The notes: generated by a model not told the origin, from the letters alone. Shown: positions 1 to 8,247, counted from the first letter of the stretch. The stretch is DNA of 47,933 bases from CAG-791 sp963629395 (GCA_963629395.1 CAVGIV010000011.1:1-47933), one strand, 5' to 3'. A program made the numbers and translations.

Positions 1-6
1 AAACGA

Positions 7-12
7 TATAAT
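7..12 (+). promoter_or_regulatory. -10 box TATAAT for the ygbA-ABC operon
   Basis: A perfect TATAAT is the only strong promoter-like hexamer before the first gene. The matching -35 would fall outside the window, so the promoter is only half seen. Confidence 0.4.
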
Positions 13-43
13 ACAGGACGTTAGTGACGACTAAGGAACGCCA

Positions 44-101
44 CATGAGCAAAAGAAAAGCTGCGTAGCAGCGATTTTGCGAATGGGCTCTGAATAGTTA
101 G
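44..101 (+). mobile_element. IS66-type MITE, right-end module (copy A)
   Basis: The stretch CATGAGCAAAA, then a GCTGC/GCAGC hairpin, then GATTTTGC and the terminal repeat GGCTCTGAATAGTTAG (86-101), is shared almost base for base with 42031-42084 and 44519-44576. The left end cannot be placed because the window begins here. A TATAAT at 7-12 lies just upstream and the YgbA-family gene starts 36 nt downstream, so the module should be transcribed as its 5' UTR. The MITE assignment rests on the better preserved copy at 44424-44576. Confidence 0.65.
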
Positions 102-137
102 TAAATTACACGATCACAAGTCAGGGGATCAGTGCAT

Positions 138-488
138 ATGAACAAAACCGAGAAAAAGCGTCAAAGAGAACAATACGTCGTGGAAGAGATGATACAGCTC
201 TACTGCCGCAAAAATCATCCGCAGATGGGGCGACCGAAAGGGAAGCTGTGTCCGGAATGCCAGGAGCTTGCGGATTATGCGAAGACCAGGAGCCAGAAGT
301 GTCCCTTTATGGAGACAAAGACATTTTGTGTGAATTGCAAGGTGCATTGCTATCGGCCACAGATGCGGGAGAGAATCCGGCAGGTAATGCGGTTCTCGGG
401 GCCGCGAATGTTGCTGTACCATCCGTTCCTTGCCTTATGGCATTTGATCTGCAGCAAAAAGGAGAAGGGGAAAAGACTTCATGATTAA
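138..488 (+). CDS. YgbA / nitrous oxide-stimulated promoter family protein
   Basis: A 116-residue cytoplasmic protein matching the YgbA_NO family, whose E. coli member is induced by nitrosative stress. Eight cysteines (23, 38, 41, 55, 64, 67, 71, 105), including CPEC and CVNCKVHC, suggest a bound metal or Fe-S site. The N-terminus is highly charged and the C-terminus carries the typical 'HPFLALWHL' segment. ATG at 138 is chosen over an in-frame GTG at 132 because AGGGG at 124-128 is well spaced for 138. It overlaps the next gene by 8 bp, so it is probably translationally coupled to the ABC exporter pair. The biochemical function is unknown; a role in nitric-oxide or thiol homeostasis is inferred from the family and the CydDC-like neighbours. 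Confidence 0.85.
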   Translation: MNKTEKKRQREQYVVEEMIQLYCRKNHPQMGRPKGKLCPECQELADYAKTRSQKCPFMETKTFCVNCKVHCYRPQMRERIRQVMRFSGPRMLLYHPFLALWHLICSKKEKGKRLHD

Positions 489-2220
489 AACAAGACTTCT
501 GGGACTCTTATCCCATGCCAAAAAGTACATTGTCTATACGATCTGGTGGCAGTGGGCGGCACTGCTGGCGCAGGTTGCGACGGTATTTTCCATTGCGGAG
601 CTGGTGGAACGGGCCCTGCAGCATACGTTGACAATATCGTTTCTGGAGAGAGTGTCTGTGACCGCCATGCTGATCGTAGCGGTTCGTTATCTGTGTGAAC
701 GGATGGGGACAAGGGCATCCTTCCTTGCCTGCGTGGATGTGAAGCGAATCCTGCGCGAAAGGCTCTATGAGAAGATGCTGCGCCTGGGGACATCGTATCG
801 GGAGCAGGTCGCTTCCTCCGAGGTGGTGCAGGTGGCGACAGAGGGTGTTGAGCAGCTGGAGACCTACTTTGGCAAGTATCTGCCCCAGTTCTTTTACAGT
901 CTGCTTGCGCCGCTGACATTATTTGTGATTCTGTGCCGGGTGAGCTGGAAGGCCAGCGTTGTTTTGCTGATCTGTGTTCCGCTGATTCCGATTTCCATTG
1001 TGGTCGTGCAGAAGATTGCCAAGAGGCTTCTGAACAGATACTGGAGCATCTACACGGAGCTGGGTGATTCCTTCCTCGAATGCTTGCAGGGACTTACAAC
1101 GCTCAAAATATATCAGGCCGACCAGCTGAAGGCGGACGAGATGGACGAGGAGTCGCAGCATTTTCGCCGGATTACGATGAAGGTCCTGACCATGCAGCTG
1201 AATTCCACCAGTGTGATGGACATTGTGGCCTATGGCGGCGCAGCTGTCGGTATGGCAGTGGCACTGTCTGAATTCCTTCATGGCAATATCGGACTGGCTG
1301 GGGTGCTGCGCATTGTTTTGCTTGCCAGCGAGTTTTTCCTTCCGCTGCGCCTTTTGGGTTCCTACTTCCACATTGCGATGAATGGGATGGCGGCCAGCGA
1401 TAAGATTTTCCGCATTCTGGATCTGCCGGAGCCGCAGGATGGCAGTCAAACGCTGCCGGAGGGGACCTTGGAAGTGCGGCTGAGGGACGTTCATTTCTCC
1501 TATGAGAAGGAACGGGAGGTGCTGAAGGGGATCGATTTAGAGCTGCCGGCGGGGAGCTTTATTTCGCTTGTCGGAGAGTCGGGCTGCGGAAAGAGCACCA
1601 TTGCAGGACTTCTGTCCGGTAAAAATAAGGGATTCGCCGGCCAGATTACCATCGGCGGCATTCCGATTGAGGACCTAAAAGAGTCGGACCGGATGAAACG
1701 CGTAGTACTGGTCCGGCATAACAGCTATCTGTTCAAGGGAACAGTGGAGGATAATCTGCGACTGGCGCGGCCAAGTGCCACGGAAGCGGAGCTGGAGAAT
1801 GCCCTTCGCCGGGTGAATCTTCTGGATTATCTGCGGACCCAGCAGGGACTGAAAACGCAGCTTCAGGAAAAGGGCAGTAATCTTTCCGGCGGACAGTGTC
1901 AGAGACTGGCCATTGCCAGAGCGTTGCTGCAAAGGGATGCCTCGGTATTTATTTTCGATGAAGCAGCATCAAATGTGGATGTGGAGAGTGAGGAGCTGAT
2001 CATGCAGGTCATTCACGAGCTGGCTGCGACGAAAACGGTGCTGCTAATTTCCCATCGATTGGCGAATGTTGTGAAATCGGACAGGATATATTTCCTTAAG
2101 AATGGAGAAATCACGGAAAGCGGCACCCATGAGGAGCTGATGGAGAAGGACGGTGCGTACCGGCAGCTGTATGAGCGGCAGATGGCGCTGGAATGCTATG
2201 GGAAGGAGGCGATTGCGTGA
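481..2220 (+). CDS. CydD-like ABC exporter half, permease-ATPase fusion
   Basis: 579 residues: an N-terminal six-helix exporter domain (about 1-310) fused to a nucleotide-binding domain with Walker A GESGCGKST (about 364), signature LSGGQCQR (about 468), Walker B VFIFDEAAS (about 488) and the H-loop SHR. It resembles CydD/CydC, which in E. coli export cysteine and glutathione across the cytoplasmic membrane, and generic heterodimeric ABC exporters. The start at 481 overlaps the upstream YgbA gene and follows GGAGAAGGGG. Its stop overlaps the next gene's ATG. The pair almost certainly forms a heterodimer. No cydAB genes lie nearby, so the substrate is unproven; a thiol or redox role fits the YgbA partner. 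Confidence 0.85.
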   Translation: MIKTRLLGLLSHAKKYIVYTIWWQWAALLAQVATVFSIAELVERALQHTLTISFLERVSVTAMLIVAVRYLCERMGTRASFLACVDVKRILRERLYEKMLRLGTSYREQVASSEVVQVATEGVEQLETYFGKYLPQFFYSLLAPLTLFVILCRVSWKASVVLLICVPLIPISIVVVQKIAKRLLNRYWSIYTELGDSFLECLQGLTTLKIYQADQLKADEMDEESQHFRRITMKVLTMQLNSTSVMDIVAYGGAAVGMAVALSEFLHGNIGLAGVLRIVLLASEFFLPLRLLGSYFHIAMNGMAASDKIFRILDLPEPQDGSQTLPEGTLEVRLRDVHFSYEKEREVLKGIDLELPAGSFISLVGESGCGKSTIAGLLSGKNKGFAGQITIGGIPIEDLKESDRMKRVVLVRHNSYLFKGTVEDNLRLARPSATEAELENALRRVNLLDYLRTQQGLKTQLQEKGSNLSGGQCQRLAIARALLQRDASVFIFDEAASNVDVESEELIMQVIHELAATKTVLLISHRLANVVKSDRIYFLKNGEITESGTHEELMEKDGAYRQLYERQMALECYGKEAIA

Positions 2221-4001
2221 TGGAAGAGACCAGAAATATGGTAAAACGCAGGAGTGCCCTTCGGATCATGGGGAGCCTGATCGGCCTTGTGAAGCCGCTG
2301 CTGCCCATCATGCTGGCGGCCATTGTGCTGGGCACAGCGGGATATCTGTGCGCGATCTTTCTGACAATACTGGCGGGAACTGTGATTGTACAGGGACTTT
2401 GGACGAGCGGAGCGCTGGACGGCGTTTCGGCAGCAGACCTGCATCTGCTGCAGGCCCCGGCCGGGACGGTGATTACCGTGATGATTGTCATTGCCGTGCT
2501 GCGCGGAATTCTTCACTATGCGGAGCAGTACTGCAATCATTTCATAGCCTTTAAGCTGCTGGCGATTATCCGGCACAAGGTGTTCGCGGCACTTCGGAAG
2601 CTCTGCCCGGCAAAGCTGGAGGGCAGAGAAAAGGGAAATCTGATATCCATCATTACGACGGATATCGAGCTTCTGGAGGTGTTCTATGCCCATACCATTT
2701 CGCCGATTGCGATCGCGGCGGTCACCACGCTGCTCGTGACATTGTTCATAGGGCGTTATCACTGGATGGCAGGGCTGGCCGCACTGGCGGCATATTTGCT
2801 GGTCGGCGTTGCCATTCCGCTTTGGAACGGGAGACACGGCGGTCAGGCAGGAATGGAATTCCGCACAGAGTTTGGCGATCTCAACAGCTTTGTTCTGGAC
2901 TGCCTGCGCGGACTGGACGAGACCATTCAATACGGGCAGGGTGAGAAGAAAAAAAGGCAGATGAGCAAACGCTCCGAAGAGCTTTCAAGACTGCAGGAGG
3001 ATCTGAGCAGACGAGAGGGCGCGCAGCGCGCCATCACCCATCTCGTGATTCTGCTGGCATCGTTTGGTATGCTGGCCCTGACGCTCTGGCTGTATGACAA
3101 GGGAGACGCTGCATTTGATGCGGTCATCATCTGCACCATTTCGATGATGGGATCATTTGGACCGACGGCAGCGCTTTCCGGTCTCTCGAACAATCTGAAT
3201 CAGACGCTGGCCAGCGGAGAGCGAGTCCTTTCACTTTTGGAGGAGGAGCCGCTTGTGAAGGAAATTCCGGAAGAATGGGGGGCTGAGGCTGCCTGCGCTT
3301 CAGCGGAAAAGCTAGAGGGAAAGGGAGAAGACTCCTGCCTGGCTGCGGAGAAGCCGGGGGAAGGCGGAACGGGAGCAAAGGCGGATTCTGTTACGTTTGC
3401 ATATGACCAGGAGCAGCCAGTTTTGGAGAAGTATTCCGTGGAATTTCATCCCGGGAAGATCACCGGAATCCATGGAGCCAGCGGCTGCGGGAAGTCGACC
3501 TTGTTAAAGCTTTTGATGCGGTTCTGGGATGTACAGGAAGGCATGATATCGGTGGGCGGCAAGGATGTACGCCGGATTCCGACAAGGCACCTGCGGAACA
3601 TGGAAAGCTATGTTACCCAGGAAACCCACCTCTTCCACGATTCGATTGCGAACAATATTGCAATTGCAAAGCCGGAAGCATCCAGAGAAGAGATCGTGGA
3701 GGCTGCAAGGAAGGCATCTATCCATGACTTTATTATGACGCTGCCGCAGGGGTACGATACCGAGGTGGGTGAGCTGGGGGACACCCTTTCCGGCGGAGAA
3801 AAACAACGAATCGGGATTGCCAGAGCGTTTCTGCACGATGCACCGCTTCTGCTGCTGGATGAGCCGACCAGCAATCTGGATTCTCTGAATGAAGGCATCA
3901 TCCTAAAGTCCCTGAAGGAATCTGCGGGGAAGAAAACGGTTGTGCTGGTCTCTCACAGATTGTCCACTATGAAGGTTGCGGATGAGGTGATCGAGCTATA
4001 G
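2220..4001 (+). CDS. CydC-like ABC exporter half, permease-ATPase fusion
   Basis: 593 residues, starting in an ATGA overlap with the previous gene and preceded by GGAAGGAGG. It has an N-terminal exporter membrane domain (about 1-330) and a nucleotide-binding domain with Walker A GASGCGKST (about 418), LSGGEKQR (about 522), LLLLDEPTS (about 541) and the H-loop SHRLST. Two oddities are visible. A charged Glu/Gly/Ala-rich linker of about 45 residues (from about 345) separates the membrane and ATPase domains. The protein also stops only about a dozen residues after the H-loop, without the usual C-terminal tail. It partners the upstream half-transporter. Substrate not determinable from sequence. 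Confidence 0.83.
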   Translation: MEETRNMVKRRSALRIMGSLIGLVKPLLPIMLAAIVLGTAGYLCAIFLTILAGTVIVQGLWTSGALDGVSAADLHLLQAPAGTVITVMIVIAVLRGILHYAEQYCNHFIAFKLLAIIRHKVFAALRKLCPAKLEGREKGNLISIITTDIELLEVFYAHTISPIAIAAVTTLLVTLFIGRYHWMAGLAALAAYLLVGVAIPLWNGRHGGQAGMEFRTEFGDLNSFVLDCLRGLDETIQYGQGEKKKRQMSKRSEELSRLQEDLSRREGAQRAITHLVILLASFGMLALTLWLYDKGDAAFDAVIICTISMMGSFGPTAALSGLSNNLNQTLASGERVLSLLEEEPLVKEIPEEWGAEAACASAEKLEGKGEDSCLAAEKPGEGGTGAKADSVTFAYDQEQPVLEKYSVEFHPGKITGIHGASGCGKSTLLKLLMRFWDVQEGMISVGGKDVRRIPTRHLRNMESYVTQETHLFHDSIANNIAIAKPEASREEIVEAARKASIHDFIMTLPQGYDTEVGELGDTLSGGEKQRIGIARAFLHDAPLLLLDEPTSNLDSLNEGIILKSLKESAGKKTVVLVSHRLSTMKVADEVIEL

Positions 4002-4031
4002 GCATTCCGCCTCGCGACAAAAACCCGGCGT

Positions 4032-4056
4032 GGGAAACGCTTTAACGGCGTTTCCC
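4032..4056. terminator. Hairpin between convergent genes
   Basis: GGGAAACGC (4032-4040), a 7-nt loop and GCGTTTCCC (4048-4056) form a perfect 9-bp stem between the ABC operon and the convergent peptidase gene. On the minus strand a TTTTT run follows after about ten bases, so it fits best as the peptidase terminator, possibly used from both sides. Confidence 0.5.
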
Positions 4057-4064
4057 TAAGGCAA

Positions 4065-5114
4065 TCATGCCCCGGCCCGCGGCAGGAATTCCTGCAGGGA
4101 ATGAACGATCTCGCCGTTATGCTTGACAGAAGGGGCGGCGCAGAGCATGGAATTCAAAATGGCCTCCTCGGTGGCCTCCGCGGCAGCGGTGAAGACGCGG
4201 TTGATTCGTTCCTCCGGGAATATGCGAAGCGCCGTGAAGTCTCTGCCACATCCATCTCCCAGCAAATTTCCGTTGGTAAAGCCCAGGAACACATCGCCGG
4301 AGCCCGTCCCCATGAAGGAACCGGTGCGGATCAGGCCGACTGCCGCGCGCTTGAGAACGCGGCGCAGCTGTCTTGCTGAGAGAGGCAGATCTGTTCCGAG
4401 GACGATCATGATGGAGCCGACGTCGGGGGTGGAGGCACCGCACAGCCTGGCCTGAATGTCCTGCCCGATGGGATGGCCGCATACCGTCAGGTTTTCCAGA
4501 CTTCCGAAGTTGGATTGTACCAGGACTCCGATGGTGTAATCGTGTCCGTGAAAGCGCAGAATGCGGGACGAGGAACCGATGCCGCCCTTAAGGTCGCAGC
4601 AGATGGTGCCTCTTCCGGCGCCGACGGCGCCCTGGGCAAAATCCGGATCGCCGCGCTCTGCGTCGGCAATGGCGGCTAGCACCTCCTGCTCGCCGACGGC
4701 GCGGGCGGCGATGTCATTGATCTGCGAATCGTTGGTCTCGCCGACCACTACATTGACACTGCGGACGGTTTTGCCGCGCTCGGCTTCCGCACGAACCACA
4801 TATCCGGTCATGGCATCCAGGACCTTGCCGACATTCAGCGTGTTGGTGAGAGCGATGGGGGCCTCGATGCAGCCGAGCTCATCAACCTGAATGGTTCCGG
4901 CTGTCTTGCCGTATCCGTTCAGAACATAGGTCGCCGCAACCGGTTTGCTCTCGTAGGCCGATCCCTCGCAAGGTACAATAACGGTGACGCCGGTGTGAAC
5001 AGAGTCGTGATCCAGCGTGCAATGCCCGACCCGCACACCGGGCACGTCTGTGATTTTATTGCAGGGACCGGGCGTCCCGCTTCCTACGGCATATCCATAT
5101 TCGCGAATTGTCAT
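4065..5114 (-). CDS. P1 family peptidase (DmpA/BapA-type aminopeptidase)
   Basis: 349 residues of the self-processing N-terminal-nucleophile family S58 (DmpA, BapA, NylC), cytoplasmic enzymes that release N-terminal amino acids or beta-peptides. Conserved blocks are visible: ITDVPGVRVGH near the start, the ETNDSQIND stretch, LKGGIGSSSR (175-184), LVQSNFG with Asn202, and the autocleavage site Gly233-Ser234 in DVGSIMIVLGTD, whose Ser becomes the nucleophile. An upstream in-frame ATG exists at 5153, but the start at 5114 has GGAGG a few bases upstream and begins where family members begin. It is a single-gene unit, convergent with the ABC exporter genes. Physiological substrate unknown. Confidence 0.88.
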   Translation of the reverse strand: MTIREYGYAVGSGTPGPCNKITDVPGVRVGHCTLDHDSVHTGVTVIVPCEGSAYESKPVAATYVLNGYGKTAGTIQVDELGCIEAPIALTNTLNVGKVLDAMTGYVVRAEAERGKTVRSVNVVVGETNDSQINDIAARAVGEQEVLAAIADAERGDPDFAQGAVGAGRGTICCDLKGGIGSSSRILRFHGHDYTIGVLVQSNFGSLENLTVCGHPIGQDIQARLCGASTPDVGSIMIVLGTDLPLSARQLRRVLKRAAVGLIRTGSFMGTGSGDVFLGFTNGNLLGDGCGRDFTALRIFPEERINRVFTAAAEATEEAILNSMLCAAPSVKHNGEIVHSLQEFLPRAGA

Positions 5115-5256
5115 AACTGCCTCCGTTGAGCCGGGCATTTGGCGGCTAAACAAGCACCAATGTCCTTGCTATTCGTCTGTGAAAGTGCAAAAATCATAAT
5201 CACGCATCCTGTTAAGAACAATCCGGCCTGTCATGAGAGACGCAAAGCGCCTTCGA

Positions 5257-5346
5257 CCAGCTACATCGATGTTCTGTGAATGCGAGGAGAAAATGCCTGT
5301 TGGCATTTTGGGGTATTAAAACCGCACTGCGGTTTTGAATAGTCAC
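5257..5346. repeat. Intergenic MITE-like element (chimeric copy)
   Basis: The segment holding GAATGCGAGGAGAAAATGCC and its hairpin partner GGCATTTT is nearly identical to the reverse complement of part of 47721-47908. Its right end, GGTTTTGAATAGTCAC (5331-5346), instead resembles the terminal repeat GGCTCTGAATAGTTAC of the 44424-44576 element. A second hairpin AAAACCGCA/TGCGGTTTT sits at the right end. The left boundary is not clear. The element occupies the leader of the diguanylate cyclase gene. Confidence 0.55.
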
Positions 5347-5374
5347 AATTATATCAGTATAGCGAAGGGAACGT

Positions 5375-6739
5375 GTGAATACGATGGCCGGAAAAGTGAA
5401 AATCCGTACAGTCAGCAATTTCAGCATTGTCATAACCATTATTCTGTCGGTTCTGTGTCTGGGCATATCGCTGTTCGGCATCCAGAAATACACCATCCTT
5501 CGCAGCGCCATGCAGGAGTATATCGAATGTGAGTCGGCAATTCATCAATTTGCGCAGGGATCGGACACACTGACACAGCAGGCTCGCCTGGCTGCCTCCA
5601 CCGGGCAGGAGGCGTATATTGACGGATATTTTGAAGAGGCAGATGTCAGCAGAAGCCGGGAGAAGGCCCTGGAGGAGCTTTCCGGGCTGGAGGGTCAGAC
5701 TGAGGCAGTTGCGGCGCTGGAAAGCTCTCTGCAGGAATCCATGGAGCTGATGGAGACCGAGTATTATGCAATGTGCCTTGTGGAGTCAGCGATCGGAAAT
5801 GCGCAGGCCGACTGGCCGTCTGTGCTTCAGACGGTTGAGCTTTCGGCGGAGGATCAGGCGCTGCCTGCACAGGAGAAGCTGGCACGTGCGCAAAAGCTCA
5901 TGAACAGTCCGGAATACGAGATGAAAAAGGGGAAGATCTCTGATGGCGCCAATAGAGCGATGGACGCGCTTTCCACGCAGATTCGGGATAAACAGAACCG
6001 GGCTGCGGATATTTTCTGGGACATATTCAAGAAGGTTCTGGTTTGCCTTGGTGCCTTCAGTGTGCTGATGCTGGCAATCAGCTTTATTATGCGGCACTGG
6101 ATCGTTCAGCCGCTCATGAAATACAATGACAATATCCGGCACGGTACTATTTTTCCGATTTGCGGGGCCTATGAGCTGCAGCTTTTGGCGAAGACCTACA
6201 ACAAGGTGTTCCTGGAAAATGAGGAACGCGAGAAGCTGATGAAGCACCAGGCGGAGCACGATCCACTGACGGGAGCTTTGAACCGCGGCGCCTTTGACCA
6301 GATTCTGAGGCTTTTTGAAAAGGATAAGAGGAGCTTTGCACTGATTCTCATAGATGTGGACACCTTTAAGAGCGTCAACGATACCTATGGACACGCAGTG
6401 GGAGACAGCATACTCAAGCGTGTGACCCGTTTCCTTACAGCGGGCTTCCGTACCATCGACTACGTCTGCCGGATCGGCGGCGACGAATTCGCGGTTGTCA
6501 TGATGGATGTGACCAGTGAGCTTGGTTATACCATTGAAGACAAAATAGGAGAGATCAATCGCCAGCTTTCGATTCCGGAGGAGAATATTCCTGCCGTGTC
6601 GCTGAGTGTTGGTGCGGCATTTACTGACCGGGAGAATCCAGGCGAGAGTCTTTTTAAGGATGCGGATCGTGCGCTTTATTACGTTAAGGAGCACGGACGT
6701 CACGGCTGCCGCATCTACTCGGCGGCAGATGCAGAGTGA
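5375..6739 (+). CDS. Membrane-bound diguanylate cyclase (GGDEF)
   Basis: 454 residues. It has one N-terminal membrane helix (about 17-38), an extracytoplasmic helical sensor region (about 40-215), a second membrane helix (about 222-243) and a GGDEF domain (about 290-450). The catalytic motif RIGGDEF is intact at about 365, and RTID lies five residues before it, the canonical RxxD product-inhibition site. It should make c-di-GMP from two GTP in response to an unknown external signal. GTG at 5375 follows GAAGGGA closely; an ATG three codons later (5384) is an alternative start. It stands alone between the peptidase and the sucrose block. A second c-di-GMP enzyme lies at 44617-47715. Confidence 0.88.
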   Translation: MNTMAGKVKIRTVSNFSIVITIILSVLCLGISLFGIQKYTILRSAMQEYIECESAIHQFAQGSDTLTQQARLAASTGQEAYIDGYFEEADVSRSREKALEELSGLEGQTEAVAALESSLQESMELMETEYYAMCLVESAIGNAQADWPSVLQTVELSAEDQALPAQEKLARAQKLMNSPEYEMKKGKISDGANRAMDALSTQIRDKQNRAADIFWDIFKKVLVCLGAFSVLMLAISFIMRHWIVQPLMKYNDNIRHGTIFPICGAYELQLLAKTYNKVFLENEEREKLMKHQAEHDPLTGALNRGAFDQILRLFEKDKRSFALILIDVDTFKSVNDTYGHAVGDSILKRVTRFLTAGFRTIDYVCRIGGDEFAVVMMDVTSELGYTIEDKIGEINRQLSIPEENIPAVSLSVGAAFTDRENPGESLFKDADRALYYVKEHGRHGCRIYSAADAE

Positions 6740-6761
6740 ACACCGCATGAGCAAATGAGAA

Positions 6762-6777
6762 TCTAAACGCTTTTAGA
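6762..6777. promoter_or_regulatory. Palindrome TCTAAA-CGCT-TTTAGA, possible LacI/CcpA-type site
   Basis: Perfect 6-bp arms around a CG-containing centre, between the diguanylate cyclase stop and the lacI promoter region. LacI-family sites, including CcpA cre boxes, have such a CG centre. The match to the cre consensus is partial, so this is tentative. Confidence 0.3.
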
Positions 6778-6815
6778 GCTTGATCATCTAACGAAAACTG
6801 TAATAAGATGGACCA

Positions 6816-6835
6816 TGTAATAACCGATTGACATA
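6816..6835. promoter_or_regulatory. LacI-type operator upstream of the regulator gene
   Basis: The right half CCGATTGACATA is identical to the right half of the perfect site at 8116-8135; the left half is degraded. Its position 108 bp before the regulator start suggests autoregulation by the product of 6944-7936. The TTGACA inside could serve as a -35 box, though no good -10 follows. Confidence 0.5.
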
Positions 6836-6943
6836 CGGCACCGGTGCACGGCAGAAAGCGGCGGGCAAAAGTGCTATTCTGCATTGCCGGGCTGCAGCGC
6901 AGGGCCGTGAGATTGGGTGGGGGAAACCATAAGGAGTATACGA

Positions 6944-7936
6944 GTGGCAACCATCAAGGATGTTGCAAGAGAAGCGGGACTGACTGTGACAACAGTGTCG
7001 CGCGTTTTGAACAACAGAGGATACATCAGCGACGACGCCCGGAGCAAGGTGTACGCCGCCATGAAGAAGCTTAATTACAGACCCAATGAGGTGGCCAGAT
7101 CGCTGCATAAGAAGACAACCAATGCGATCGGTCTCATTGTGCCGCACATCTGTCATCCCTATTTCGCAGAGATGATCAGCAATATCGAGAACGAAGCGTA
7201 CAAGCAGGGCTACCGCATTTTTCTGTGCAATACCAAGGGCAAGGAAGAAAACGAGAAGGAATATCTGGACATCTGCACCGGCAATCGCGTGGCGGGAGTT
7301 ATTCTGTTCAGCGGCTCTCTTTCGGAGGAGCCCTTTGTGAAGATAAACGTGCCGGTCATTGCCATGGAGCGCATCCTGGGCAACGGTACCGCATCCGTGG
7401 AATGCGACAATCGCTCCGGCGGAGAAATGGCCGCAGAACGTCTCATTGAGGCAGGCTGCAGGCATCTTCTCATGGTCGGCAGCACCACAGCCAACCTAGA
7501 GCTCCCGGCGGACAACCGGTCTATTGGCTTCCGGTCTGTATGTGAGAAAAAGGGCGTAGCCTATTATGAAATTGATCCCAGACTGAAGGAGTACGAGAAT
7601 CTGGAGTATACGGAACTTCTGGAGACGGCCCTGAAGGCGCATCCGGAGACCGATGGCGTCTTTGCCAGCAGTGACGTCATCGGCGCACAGACGCTGCAGG
7701 TTTGCAGAAAGCTGGGAATCTCTGTTCCGGAGCAGATGAAGGTCATTGGCTTCGATGATTCACTGGTTGCAACGCTGACAACACCGCAGCTTACGACCAT
7801 TCACCAGCCGATCAAGGAGATGGCAGAGCAGGCGGTCCGTCTGTTAAAGGATGCCTCAGAGGATAAGGTGGTGGCTAAACGCCTCGTGCTGCCGGTGCGG
7901 CTGATTGAACGCGGGACGGTGGAGATTCAGAGATAG
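6944..7936 (+). CDS. LacI family regulator of the sucrose block
   Basis: 330 residues. An N-terminal LacI helix-turn-helix (about 2-24, ATIKDVAREAGLTVTTVSRVL) and hinge NYRPNEVARSL are followed by a periplasmic-binding-protein-like effector domain ending with the typical LTTIHQP motif. GTG at 6944 is chosen because AAGGAG (6931-6936) is correctly spaced and the HTH begins at once. It precedes and is co-oriented with sugar transport and sucrose hydrolysis genes. Matching palindromes lie upstream of itself and of the binding-protein gene, so it most likely represses the block until sucrose or a derivative binds. The effector identity is inference. Confidence 0.88.
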   Translation: MATIKDVAREAGLTVTTVSRVLNNRGYISDDARSKVYAAMKKLNYRPNEVARSLHKKTTNAIGLIVPHICHPYFAEMISNIENEAYKQGYRIFLCNTKGKEENEKEYLDICTGNRVAGVILFSGSLSEEPFVKINVPVIAMERILGNGTASVECDNRSGGEMAAERLIEAGCRHLLMVGSTTANLELPADNRSIGFRSVCEKKGVAYYEIDPRLKEYENLEYTELLETALKAHPETDGVFASSDVIGAQTLQVCRKLGISVPEQMKVIGFDDSLVATLTTPQLTTIHQPIKEMAEQAVRLLKDASEDKVVAKRLVLPVRLIERGTVEIQR

Positions 7937-7961
7937 TTACTATATGTAACGGAAGGATAGG

Positions 7962-8000
7962 AAGAGCATGGACGATAGAAAATGTCTGTGCTCTTTTTCT
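7962..8000 (+). terminator. Intrinsic terminator after the LacI gene
   Basis: AAGAGCATGGAC pairs with GTCTGTGCTCTT around a short loop and is followed by TTTCTTT. It lies 26 nt after the stop codon and separates regulator transcription from the transport operon. Confidence 0.7.
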
Positions 8001-8013
8001 TTGCGCAAAAAGT

Positions 8014-8029
8014 GCGCAACCGATTGTGC
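8014..8029. promoter_or_regulatory. LacI-type operator GCGCAACCGATTGTGC
   Basis: A 16-bp inverted repeat with the central CG typical of LacI-family sites. It shares the CAACCGATTG core with the stronger site at 8116-8135 about 100 bp downstream, a spacing that could allow looping. Confidence 0.5.
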
Positions 8030-8115
8030 TAAATGATTGACATGCCGAGAACTGGCGGATTATCGGCTATTTTTTACAAAAACGGCATATATATTTTGGC
8101 ACAAACGGCAAATTG

Positions 8116-8135
8116 TATGTCAACCGATTGACATA
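8116..8135. promoter_or_regulatory. LacI-type operator TATGTCAACCGATTGACATA
   Basis: A 20-bp palindrome with 9 of 10 half-site pairs matching and a central CG. It overlaps the -35 box of the binding-protein promoter, so occupancy would block transcription. The core recurs at 8014-8029 and 6816-6835. Confidence 0.65.
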
Positions 8136-8156
8136 TCTGTGAAAAGAGCCTAAGGT
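8128..8156 (+). promoter_or_regulatory. Promoter of the sugar transport operon
   Basis: TTGACA at 8128-8133, a 17-bp spacer and TAAGGT at 8151-8156. The -35 lies inside the palindromic operator. A further TTGACA at 8037-8042 with a weak -10 may be a second promoter. The region 7937-8247 holds only the terminator, these sites and a small CAAAGAA/TTCTTTG hairpin in the leader near 8180. Confidence 0.5.
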
Positions 8157-8247
8157 AACAACATAAACAACAGAACAGACAAAGAACAGAATTCTTTGTG
8201 TGATCTACCGATAGAATTGCAAAGGGATTTAACAACAGGAGGGCAAA

